Below, in pieces: positions 1-8,808 of a stretch of DNA of 11,877 bases. The stretch spans positions 2,249 through 14,125 of the forward strand of contig NW_014012121.1 of the NCBI RefSeq assembly GCF_000611645.1. Direction: 5' to 3'. The notes under the pieces are model-generated. The model was not told the origin of the DNA. It ran no database searches and saw only the letters and a program-made list of their open reading frames with translations. Numbering within the stretch: the stretch's first letter is position 1; every line of letters starts with the position of its first letter. The DNA is from Monoraphidium neglectum (lineage: Eukaryota; Chlorophyta; Chlorophyceae; Sphaeropleales; Selenastraceae). The translations under genes were made by a program, and so were the position numbers.

Positions 1-37
1 CACACACACACACACACACACGCACAAACACACACAA

Positions 38-77
<40 letters not shown>

Positions 78-97
78 GCACATACACACACACACAC
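1..97. repeat. (CA)n/(GT)n microsatellite in the last visible intron of the minus-strand gene
   Basis: This is a nearly continuous CA dinucleotide tract with a few interruptions (CGCA, CAAA, CATA). It reads as GT repeats on the coding (minus) strand. The exon at 218-98 ends in CAG at 100-98, so the first GT of the tract (97-96) is the apparent splice donor. The tract continues to the window edge, so its full length is unknown. Confidence 0.95.
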
Positions 98-3000
98 CTG
101 CGCGTCGGTGGCAGCACGGACGTCGAGCACCCAGTCCGGCGTGGCCCAGTCGCCCTCCTCCGCCACGACAGAGTGCGAGGACCGCGCCATCAGCGAGTCG
201 GCCAGCCTGATGCCAAACCTGGCACGTGGTTGATGAACACCATGTGAGAGCCGAAAACAGGATGCCGAGTCAAGCATGCGGCGACCAAGTAATCACACAT
301 TCCTGGTCAGGCGCTGGGCGCGCCAGCGCCTCCACACGTCTTTCGGCGACGGCGAGGCGTGTCCGAAAGCCTTGCAGCCTACACTCGCGCTCGTGCTCGC
401 AGAATGGGTCTTGCCCCAGCGTGTAAGGGGGGTGCTTGCCTGTGCAGGGCCCAGGCCACGTCGCGGCAGCGGTCCAGCAGGCCGTCCGCCAGGCTCAGCT
501 CTGTCGCCTCCATCAGGCGCTGCGTGGGGGCGCATGGGCGGGGCCGCATGGGTGGGGGCGCATGGGTGGGCGGGGCGGCATGGGTGGGGGCGCGTGGGGT
601 AGGACGTGTTTGAGACACAAGGACGAACATGGTATCTTGCTCATGTTCGAGACACAGTAAGTGATGCATGCACTGCTTTCTTTTGTGGCATGCAGCCATG
701 TGGCTCCCTCTGGAAGAGGGCTACCTCTCACCAAAGCCCAGGGGATGCCTCTGCGCAGATGGGATGCCTGATCGTACCCACTGTGACTGCCAGCCGGCGC
801 CCCGCACCTGGAGGGTGTGCACCGTTGGCTGCGCCGCGCTGATGGCCGCCTGGCACTCCGCCGCGGTGGGCGGCACCGCGATGGGCAGCTGCCGCACAAG
901 CTCCTCGAGCACGGTGGATATGCCTGCAAGATAAACAAGCGTCCACACATTAACCTGTGTGCAGCTCTTCGTTTTGCTGGGCTGCACAGGTTTGCAGCGT
1001 CAACGAGAAATTTTTAAGCCCCGCGTGACGCGGCTGTCGCAGGCTGGGGCTTGGAGGGCAAACGCGCCTGCAAAGGTGCCATTGCCGCTGCTGGCGCTCA
1101 TGCGGGGCGCCAGCTGTGTCAGCTGCTCCAGCAGCTTGGCCTCCATCTGGAATTTGTGGAGCCACTCCAGCCTGGATTTGGGTATATGATCGAGGGGTGC
1201 GATGCAGAGCTTGGTGTTAGTGGGCAGATCAGGCAGCCGGGCAGATAAACAGGTAGGAGCAAGCGGAGCGGCAAACGTCGAGCGGCGCACAAGCAGGTGC
1301 GCACTAACAGCACCCTCCTTGGTGGAACACACCCTGACATGTTTTTGAGTTCAAAGGTCAAACAGACACGTCACCTCCCCAGCGCAGCCAACAACAGCCC
1401 CGGCGCAGAGCGGCCCAGCATATCACATGACACCCAGGACCTGATCACCTGGCCAGAGGCGTCGAGTCGTCGTCGTCTCTGAGGCGCCGCACCCCCGCAC
1501 CACTCAAGCGCCTCTGCTGCTGCAGGTGCAGCTGCGACGCGCGCCGCCCCTGGCCGGCTGCCGCGTGCTGTTCGCTGGAGTGCCGCGCCGCCGGCCCGGC
1601 GTCCGACCGGCTGCCGGCCGAGCCCCGCGCCGCGGGGGCGCCGTCCTCCCCGCGCATCGCCGCTTCCCCCTGCTCGATCAGCTGCAGCCGTCTTGGCGGC
1701 CAGAGGCGCGCGACCATGAGCACCGCCTGGACTTCTCGCACCACCCCTGGGCAAAACACGCGTGCATTAGCTCGTGTCAGGCGCATGCAGACGGTTCAGG
1801 GTGACATTCCCACTTTACAAGACTCATTATCCCATTGAAGGCCCCCAGCACACACACGCTGCACTACAACACTGCAAATCCCAGGAGGATCCACCCATCC
1901 TCGCTAACATATCAAACCCTATGCACCCTCTCCAACGCACCCGAGATGTCCGCCGCCCCAGAGTTGAGCATGCGCAGCAGGTTGGTGGCGGTGCTCAGGA
2001 CCATACCCATCTCAGACGCCCCAGACCGCGGGATCACGAGGTCCTCCAGGGGAGCAAGGGGCGGAGGGTTCCGCGGCGGCCCCGGGGCGCACGCAGAGCG
2101 GTCCTGGCCGCACGTGAGGTGGCCGGGGGAGGGCGGGCGAGTGGGCTAGTAGGGGCGAGCACTGAGCTTGCTGTGCCAGCGGTGAGCTCTGACACAGCAT
2201 GGCAGAAGTTTGCAGGCGTTGCATCTGCATCGGTTGTAGAACGCGAGGAGAGTGCGCCGTTCGACGGAAGCGCTGGGTGCTGACAATATGTGCAGGCGGG
2301 CCGGATGCCTGAGATGCCGTGTGCCTCAAGCCATACCTGCAGCAGCACCAGGAGCAGCATCCGCCGGAAGCCCTCCAGGTTTGCCCCTTGCCGCAAGCTC
2401 GCCTCGATCTGCGATTGCCGCCATTGCAGGGCCAGTGAACCTCGTGAGCAGGTTGGCTGAGGACTGGGGCGCCAACCTTGGCGGTCAGTCCCCTCTGTCC
2501 CACAATGGCCGTACGCTTGCACTTGTAGGCGCATCTGGTCGCCGGCAGCGCAGCCATATTGCAGGGCGCCTTGAAATCAATCAAGACCATCCGTGGGGCG
2601 CCCTCTCATCTAACGGCCCACCAGGTCAATGAGGCGGGCCGCGTTGGCCTCCAAGCAGGGCAGCGAGTATGGGTCCCTACAGAAGTTTGGGACCCGGCGC
2701 CGCCAGCAAGGGGCGGGGCCAAACAGCGCGGAGGAAACCCGCTTTATCAAACCCATCAGGCGTGGCTTGGTGCAATAAACGGACTGCCCGGCAAGATCAC
2801 TTAAGCGAGCATGATACGCACAACCTCGCCGCAGGTGGGTGTGCACACGTAACCTTGGACCCTGAGCTGCAGACCACGCACCAGCCTGGCCCGGCTCCTC
2901 GGTGCGCTCACCCGTACTCGCCAGTCCAGAGGGCGCTGTACTGGCGCGCCGTGCCGGGGTCCAGGAAGAAACCCTCAAACAGCGCCTCGTGCGGGGCCGC

Positions 3001-5909
3001 TGTCCCATAGTGCGCCGGCCGCGTCTTGAGCATCGCCTCCCTGGTGCCCATCATCGCCGGAAGGCTGCCTTTACCTCCGCGGCCCCGTGCGCCGCCCGCC
3101 TTAGACTTCTGGCCGGGCGACGCTTGGTCGCCGGCTGCGGCTGCCGGCTGCGGGCCGCTGAATATGTAATGAAGGTAATACCTCTTGGTTGCGGCCTCGA
3201 ACCGCACCTTGCGCACCTGTGCGCTTGTTGGAGTTGCAAAGTGCAGGCATGGGGTAGTTGTTCGGGCGCGTGTGTCCACTGGCGAGGGCTTTACATGTCC
3301 AAGAGGAGCAACCAGATAGCTTTACAGGGGTGGAGCTGGCGCAGCGGCAGCTGCAGGTCAGAGGGCAGATGGAGCGCAGGCCAACAGATGGGACAGCGCT
3401 GGTCAACAGCTGATAGGTTGGCGACGCAGCAGCCCAGAAGCTGCCCGGCAGCTGCCGACCTCACTTTGATGTCCCGGGCGTCTTGTGGCGCCTCCAGCAT
3501 CACCACGCCCCGCACCTGAGCCCATGCATACGGTGTGTGTGGGCAACGTGTGAAGGGCTGGGTAGCGCGCGGATTGGCAGTGTCTGCATCGCCCCCAAAG
3601 CCTCGCAAGCAGTGCAATGCACTTAAACGCCTTGGGGGTTTGGGGGCACCGGCAGGCGGGTGGCAGACCACCCTTTCTCCTGGTCGTATGGCGCACCTCG
3701 ATGCAGCAGCCCCCCAAAACGCAGCGCTGCAGCGTCTGCCGGGACGCCTCTGGCGCCGCCCGCAGCGCCTCGAGAGACATCGGGGGCGCCGCCTCGGCAA
3801 GCGAGGAGAGGACCGGGCCCCTGCCCTGACTCGCTGCGGATGAATGATGTCCCCGCACACGCGGTGATGGTTTTGACAGGCCCATATGAGTGCGGATGAA
3901 ACCGTGTTTTAGGAGCCCAGCGCGAGTCGCGGCCTCCTCCAGATCTGGCGCAGCAGGCGGAACCGCGCCTGGCGCCCCCGGTGCATCCCGCCGGTTCTTG
4001 CACCCCATGGGGCGTGTGACCCTGCGCATCCTGCTCGCCTGCTGTGCGCCCCATCTCGGCGGCGGGGTCAATGAAGTGGAGGCTTTCGACAAAGTAGACA
4101 GGCACCTGCGTGGAAGGGCGCAGGTGCCGTGCTGGTGCCGCATCAATCTGAATTGTGGGTTGTGACAGAATGCATCGCGGCGTCTGCCGCAAGCCCTGTC
4201 ACTGCCTGAGAGGGTGGCACCTCTGGAGGTTGCAGCAGTCGTCTCTGCTGTGAAACAGCAATCGGTGGCACAAACCGCGCTAGGAGGCCTCTCACACTAG
4301 TAACCGCGCAACACATGTGCGCACACACGTGGGCACGCACACACACACGTCCTGCCACGCAGGTTACGTACTCATCACAGAACCCAACCGCCGCTGTCCC
4401 TGCCCAGTTCAACCACCTGCCACAGAACCCACCCATCCCCAGCCAGCTCTGCCGTCCAGCAGTACATGCTCTCTGGTGAAACGCCTCTGAAGGCCCATCC
4501 CTCCGCTCATACCACCATTCAAAATCATCCGACCACGGACAAGCTGCGCAACCCTCTCAAGGAGAAGTAAATGCCGACACAAAGGAGCGGCTCCGCTGAT
4601 TCTGCTGAGTCAAACCTGCATGCCGCCTCAAAAAAGTACTCACTTCGTCTCCACCCACCCTTCATCCCAAACACGCGCACCTCGACCAGATCTTCCAGGT
4701 CTCCCTCCAGCAGCGCCGCAAAGTGGCCCAGGGCCGCCTCGACCGTGGGGGCGCGCACCACGACATCAGCACGCACGGTCAGCTCGGGAAACTCGATCCA
4801 GCGCGGGCGCCAGAGGGCGGTGGCGCCCTGGTCGCGGACGAGGGGCGAGGCGGCAAGGGGAGCGCGGGGAGGACGGGGAAGGCGACGGGTCTAGAGGCGT
4901 GCGCGGGCTCGTTCTTGCTTACCATGCCCATAGTTGGGGTGGTGATAGCAAAGTGGATCGATCACTCATGATGCCCTTCCGTCCCCGCGCACCTTCCCCA
5001 GGGAAGCCACCGAGCAGCTGGCCCTGAGCGTGCGCCCACCTGTATTGAGGCCAGGACCTGCACTGTGCAGCCGTCATCGGTGCTGAAGGGCATGGGGCCC
5101 GGGAAAAAGGAGTCTGGCAGGCTGTTGGTGAGGACATCTTGGAGCACGGTGGCGCCTGGGGGTTTGAGGATGGCAGTTCAATGCCAATTACGGGCATGCC
5201 TGGAGAAGCACAGGGTCCGGGGGCCCAGCAGGACCTTGGCTCGGTGCCGAAAATGACTATCAAGGCCACCATTGGTGCATGCAGAGGGGTAAATGATATC
5301 TGAGGCACCATTACAGGATATTGCACCGTGAGCGCGTTGCCTGACCCAGTCGGCGCACCCTCCTTGGACACGAGCCGCAGAACATGCGCCAACCCCCATG
5401 CGTTGTTGAACGACGCCAGGCGGCACAGCCTGGAGGCGGCGTCGACGACCTCTGCCCCGTTGTCGGCGTCGATCGCGGCCGCGATGGCCGCGTCCGGCAT
5501 GTGCCACAGCGGGCTGCGGTCCACGTGGGCTGATAGGACGTTCGCCAAGTAGTAAAAGGGGCTGCGGAAGGCGGGTGCCGTTGAGTCAGCGTCAACGGAG
5601 GCAGAGATGGCCGCATGAGGAGCGCGGTCTTGCCGATGGCAGAAGCTAGCGGCCGGGCTGCTTCCGTGATCAATTATGGTCGTAAGGGGCTACGCATCGG
5701 ATCGCGAGTCGCTTCGCTCTTCCCGACAAGAGGTCATCACTGGCTCTTGTGACAGGCGCTCGCACAACAGACCGAACGCACTTGTCGGGTAGTTGCGGCT
5801 CAGCAAACAGGCTCTTGAGACTGTCATGAATAGCTGATGCCTGCACCACATTGATGGTGAAATCCAGCTGTGTGGTTGAGCTGCACAGACGGGTGAACAG
5901 TGTGCTCAT
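98..5909 (-). CDS. Unidentified multi-exon protein, 3' end beyond the left edge
   Basis: I do not recognise this product. The exon model, in coding order, is 5909-5782, 5561-5359, 5155-5040, 4827-4681, 4105-4004, 3825-3697, 3515-3465, 3216-2912, 2676-2622, 2456-2337, 2103-1941, 1746-1449, 1171-1068, 923-808, 519-440 and 218-98. Every junction keeps the frame, with mixed intron phases 0, 1 and 2. Introns run 144-288 nt, except one of 575 nt (4106-4680). The roughly 746 codons look mostly alpha-helical, with segments such as LEGDLEDLVE, RRMLLLVLLQ and LLEQLTQLAP. Low-complexity stretches occur in exon 8 (basic, Gly/Ala-rich, about 3070-3150) and exon 12 (Gln/Arg/Ala-rich). No signal peptide, clear membrane segment or catalytic motif is visible. 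The start at 5909 is the first ATG after an in-frame stop at 5967-5969, but an upstream exon is possible. Exon 5 is the least certain exon. A helical scaffold such as a Nup192/Nup205-type nucleoporin is a guess only. Confidence 0.7.
525..600. repeat. G-rich minisatellite (about 14-bp unit)
   Basis: Four imperfect copies of a CATGGGTGGGGGCG-like unit begin at 533, 547, 561 and 579, a spacing of 14, 14 and 18 bp. The tract lies in the intron 520-807 of the minus-strand gene, next to the acceptor AG at 521-520. On the coding strand it is C-rich and could serve as the pyrimidine tract. On the plus strand its several G runs could form quadruplexes. The repeat itself is directly visible; both roles are inference. 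Confidence 0.85.
4106..4680 (-). other. Long intron of the minus-strand gene
   Basis: At 575 nt this is the longest intron of the gene; the others are below 290 nt. It contains a short CA-rich tract around 4318-4350. Its downstream end offers several in-frame acceptors. A strong donor-like GTGAGT also occurs at about 4644, beyond the donor chosen at 4680-4679, and it would add about 12 residues and change phase. A small unrecognised exon may therefore be hidden here. I see no other gene in it. Confidence 0.5.
4316..4350. repeat. Short CA-rich simple repeat
   Basis: Short runs of CACACA interrupted by CGTGGG lie within the long intron of the minus-strand gene. They resemble the larger CA tract at the left edge and the mixed TG/CA tracts in the plus-strand gene's intron at 10730-11138. 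This is simple-sequence DNA with no further feature visible. Confidence 0.7.
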
Positions 5910-6849
5910 CAGCAGCGACCGTTCTGACAGTGCGCATCTGAGCGCCGCTGCTGCTGCTGTCCCCGCTCACCAGCCCGCTTTCGTGATCGCTCAGATATCG
6001 AGCTTGTATTGCATCCGACTTCTTCTTGAAGCTACTCTGCCTCTGTACGGCGTGCTGCATCCTGCTCCCGCCACACTTTGTCGTTCCACACGGGGCGAGA
6101 AGCACGCCCTACATGATAGCAATGTAATGCTGTATATGATTACATATGAAGTAGTGAAATTGTCCGGACGAGCTTGCAACGATCTGGCCCAGATCTTTTG
6201 ATAAATTGAGAGATGTTCGCCCGAGAACTGCATTGCAACATAGGAATATACCTCAACTACATTGAAACATGGCATGAAATTGAATAACATGGAACGGACA
6301 AGGCACGGAGCATGCACAGTCAATCCTGGTCAACTCTTTCGTCCGTTCAAGACGCCTGCCACAGCTCGAATGCTTACAGATCTCCCACCAGGTTGGGATG
6401 CGTTGCAGGCTCAGCACAGGTGGTCTGACTGGCACTGCAAGCCGCGACGCCTAAACAAGCAGCATACGTGTGCAAAGCGCCAGTCCACTCCGCCTTGGGA
6501 ACCGCGGCACTGCTGCAGATGCCACACAACGCAGCCACGCCACAACTAGATGGGAGAGAGCGTACAAGGCGATTGACGCGCTGGACAGCCAACAAAAGCG
6601 CGTCAACGTGCTCACTAGCGGGCGGGGGCAAGCACCAAGGGGAGGGGGCCTCACTAAATGATTCACATGCAGCGAAGATCAGAAATGCGGTAGTGTATAA
6701 ACGTGGTCATTCACTGTGTTTGCACGCTGTGCAAGGCAGTGCCTTTGAATAGAAAGAGGTTGCGTGGCAGCCGGCCAGCGGGCGAGCAGCGCCCAGTGAG
6801 GCAAGCCGGCGGGGGCTGGCGGGGAGGCGGGCGCTGCCCCCTGGCAGTG
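5910..6849. other. Intergenic region between the two minus-strand genes
   Basis: This 940-bp stretch lies downstream of the LRR gene's stop and upstream of the unidentified gene's ATG. It should hold the 3' untranslated region of the former and the promoter of the latter. Part of it (about 6080-6320) is visibly richer in A and T than the flanking exons. A possible 5' exon of the unidentified gene lies at 5971-6060: it has an ATG at 6060 and ends at a good donor, CTG followed by GTGAGC at 5970. The plus-strand open frames here are short and show no recognisable protein features. Confidence 0.6.
6374..6378 (-). terminator. Candidate TGTAA polyadenylation signal for the LRR gene
   Basis: TGTAA on the minus strand, 472 nt past the stop codon. 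Chlorophyte nuclear genes commonly use TGTAA about 10-20 nt before the cleavage site. A second TGTAA lies at 6140-6144, and a five-base motif occurs often by chance, so this choice is weak. Confidence 0.25.
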
Positions 6850-8589
6850 TCAACCTGCGGCGCCGGCCGCAAGTGCCGCAGCAGCCGGCTCTGCTTCCAC
6901 TTGGGACACATCTACGCGCTGCGAAGCCTGCAGGCTTGCAAACGTGGCGGTGGCTTGCAGCACCTCAAAAGCGCCCCTGCTCAAGCCAGATAAGCAGAGC
7001 CTTTCCAGGCTGCAAAGCCAGGACGCAGTCATGAGGTGTGCCGCGACCCCAGCTGACATGCGAGGCTCGAAGTGCAGGTCAAGTTCCCGCAGCGACTCCA
7101 AGGGTGCGGCGGCCAGCGCCCCCCACGCGGCCCCCTTGCGGTGGAAGCGGCCATCAACGGAACTGAATTCAAGATAGGTTAGCTGCAACGCCCAGCTGGC
7201 GCTCGCCACTGCAGCTATCGACGCGTCTGTGTGCCGGCACTCTCTTATTATGAGGGTGCGCAAGGCTGCCAGAGGCGTGCGGGCAATCGCCGCCAACACA
7301 GCGTCTGCCTTCATTAAGCTTGTGTTGTGCTGCGTGATGCACAGCTCCTGAAGGCTGCCTGTGAGCCCCTCTGCCGCAAGCAGCGCCGCCACGCCGCGTG
7401 CCGTTAGCGTGACTGGTGGCGACAGCCCCGAGGTCACCCACAGATACAGCACACGCAGCGACGGCAGCGCCAGCTGGCCGAGGCACACTGCTGCGGCATC
7501 GGTGAAGCGTTCACAGCGAAGTTCTAAAATTGTTAAGCAGGGCGCGCTGTAGCCTGCGAGGTTGTCAAAGGTGGGCGGCTCCTCGCAGTCAATGGTGAGC
7601 GACCGCAGCCTGCTGAACCAGGGTGCGCCCGCCACCGCCCGCATGCCGGTTGCAACGCGGCCGTCAGCGCCAGAGCTGAGCTGGTCAAAGCCGCTGCTGC
7701 CAGAGCAAAAATTCAGCGTCGTGAGGCGCGGCATCTCGAGCGCCGCCAGGGCGCACAGCTCTGGCAGGCTGGCGTGGCTGAGGGTCAGCTCCTGGCGTTG
7801 GATGAGTGAGGCGGGGCAGAGGACGCTTTGTGCAGCAGCCAAGCGCCGTGAACAGCAGCTGCGCACTACCAGAGTTCCACGCAGGCGCTCATAAACACGT
7901 GATATCACAGGCGGCCCCTGAGCTCGAACCGCATCGCCCCAGCCCACCTGCAACAGTGGCCAAGATCCCAGGCGAAGCGCGTCACAGTGCCTGGGCAGCA
8001 CGATCAAAGCACCCAAATCATCTTTGACGATGGACAGGCGTTCTAGCAGAGGGAGCCGTGCCGCTGCAGCAACATAGGCTGCGCGGCATTCGGCGGCCGC
8101 GTTGCTCCCTTGAGCGTGGCCACTGATGCACACTGAGAGGGTCGCCAGGCGCCCCAGCGCTGTCGGCAGCTGCAGCACCGCCAGATCGGGCTGCCCGCTG
8201 TCGTCTTCATGGATGACGTCAAGGGTTTTGATGCGGCAGTGCCGTCCCAGACTGGGGAGCGCCGCTGCGAGCGCGGCGACATCAGCAGCGGACTCCAAGG
8301 TGACGTTGAGCTCGCGCAGCACGGCCAGCCGGGGCGCGGCGGCGGCGAGGTCAGCAATCTGCGCTGCGCACGAGACGTGGACGACCTGCAGGCAGCTGTC
8401 ACTGAACACCCTTGCCGCGCGGCTGGTCAGCCGCAGGGCTTGCACGGCTTTCTTATCCAGCAAGCGCAGCACGCACTCCCCGAACTCGCGGGCCAGCGCA
8501 GGCGCTGCGCCAAACGGCCATAGCGCCGCTGCCTGTTTAAGAGCCAGTTGCTGATTCAAGTTGACAGGATTCTGCTCTGTGTTTGCCAT
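6850..8589 (-). CDS. Leucine-rich-repeat protein with a weak F-box-like N terminus
   Basis: This is a single uninterrupted reading frame of 579 residues. The start ATG sits in a good eukaryotic context (GCC before it, G after it), and the frame ends in TGA at 6852-6850. Residues about 38-72 (VLRLLDKKAVQALRLTSRAA and following) resemble the helical part of an F-box, where a short 'leucine-cluster plus LR.TSR.AR' segment precedes the repeats, but a canonical LP start is missing. From residue about 90 to 535 there are around 13 degenerate leucine-rich repeats of 25-35 residues. Typical cores are LRELNVTLES, LTILELRCE, LQELCITQHN, LRELDLHFEP and LERLCLSGLS. The tail is Ala-rich. The family usually binds proteins, often as an SCF ubiquitin-ligase substrate receptor; that role is inferred, not shown. 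No signal peptide or transmembrane segment is evident. The gene lacks introns although both neighbours have many. Other plausible labels are RNI-like or FBXL-like protein. Confidence 0.85.
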   Translation of the reverse strand: MANTEQNPVNLNQQLALKQAAALWPFGAAPALAREFGECVLRLLDKKAVQALRLTSRAARVFSDSCLQVVHVSCAAQIADLAAAAPRLAVLRELNVTLESAADVAALAAALPSLGRHCRIKTLDVIHEDDSGQPDLAVLQLPTALGRLATLSVCISGHAQGSNAAAECRAAYVAAAARLPLLERLSIVKDDLGALIVLPRHCDALRLGSWPLLQVGWGDAVRAQGPPVISRVYERLRGTLVVRSCCSRRLAAAQSVLCPASLIQRQELTLSHASLPELCALAALEMPRLTTLNFCSGSSGFDQLSSGADGRVATGMRAVAGAPWFSRLRSLTIDCEEPPTFDNLAGYSAPCLTILELRCERFTDAAAVCLGQLALPSLRVLYLWVTSGLSPPVTLTARGVAALLAAEGLTGSLQELCITQHNTSLMKADAVLAAIARTPLAALRTLIIRECRHTDASIAAVASASWALQLTYLEFSSVDGRFHRKGAAWGALAAAPLESLRELDLHFEPRMSAGVAAHLMTASWLCSLERLCLSGLSRGAFEVLQATATFASLQASQRVDVSQVEAEPAAAALAAGAAG

Positions 8590-8808
8590 GGCTGCGTGTG
8601 AGTGCCCCGTGCTGGGATCTTCGGCTTGTGATCAAGGGCCTGCTTCGGCGGCGGCTCACTGCCTGCTCTCGGCACCGTCACTGCATCTAATGCTGCCAAG
8701 GCGCTTGACAAGGTGCTCGACATGTGATGCAACTATTGCTTTGTAAGCCGAACAAGCACGGTAGCGGTAGATAGGCAAGTTTGTAATGCTGTACGGGGCA
8801 CTGGCACT
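8590..8808. promoter_or_regulatory. Shared divergent promoter region (LRR gene / Obg gene)
   Basis: The start codons of the minus-strand LRR gene and the plus-strand Obg gene are 219 bp apart and point away from each other. Both promoters and both 5' untranslated regions must fit here unless one gene has an upstream noncoding exon. No TATA box stands out. The region is less GC-rich near the Obg start, with TGTAA strings at 8742 and 8782 that are probably chance. The two genes may be co-regulated, but this is inference from spacing only. Confidence 0.45.

Noticed and set aside
1..97. Short regular repeats suggesting an array or telomere-like sequence
   Set aside because: The unit is the CA dinucleotide without spacers, so it is a plain microsatellite, not a CRISPR array or telomeric repeat.
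276..613. Plus-strand frames with Gly/Trp-rich repeats
   Set aside because: The repeated protein pattern is simply the minisatellite at 525-600 read in several frames.
1774..2283. Plus-strand open frame of 169 codons
   Set aside because: It overlaps minus-strand exon 2103-1941 and two introns, has an arginine-rich random-looking product, and no supporting context.
2801..2861. A possible alternative terminal exon on the minus strand (phase 2 in, ending TAA at 2803-2801)
   Set aside because: It would need an intron of only about 50 nt after the exon at 3216-2912. Joining to 2676 instead, also phase 2, gives a continuous reading and leads into further good exons.
5690..5860. A stretch with small inverted repeats considered as a tRNA or structured RNA
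   Set aside because: I could not fold a cloverleaf with a T-loop GTTCRA motif; the region is better explained as intron and exon of the minus-strand gene.
6944..8554. Several plus-strand frames of 60-140 codons within the LRR gene
   Set aside because: They are antisense shadows of the 579-residue LRR frame, which has clear repeat periodicity.
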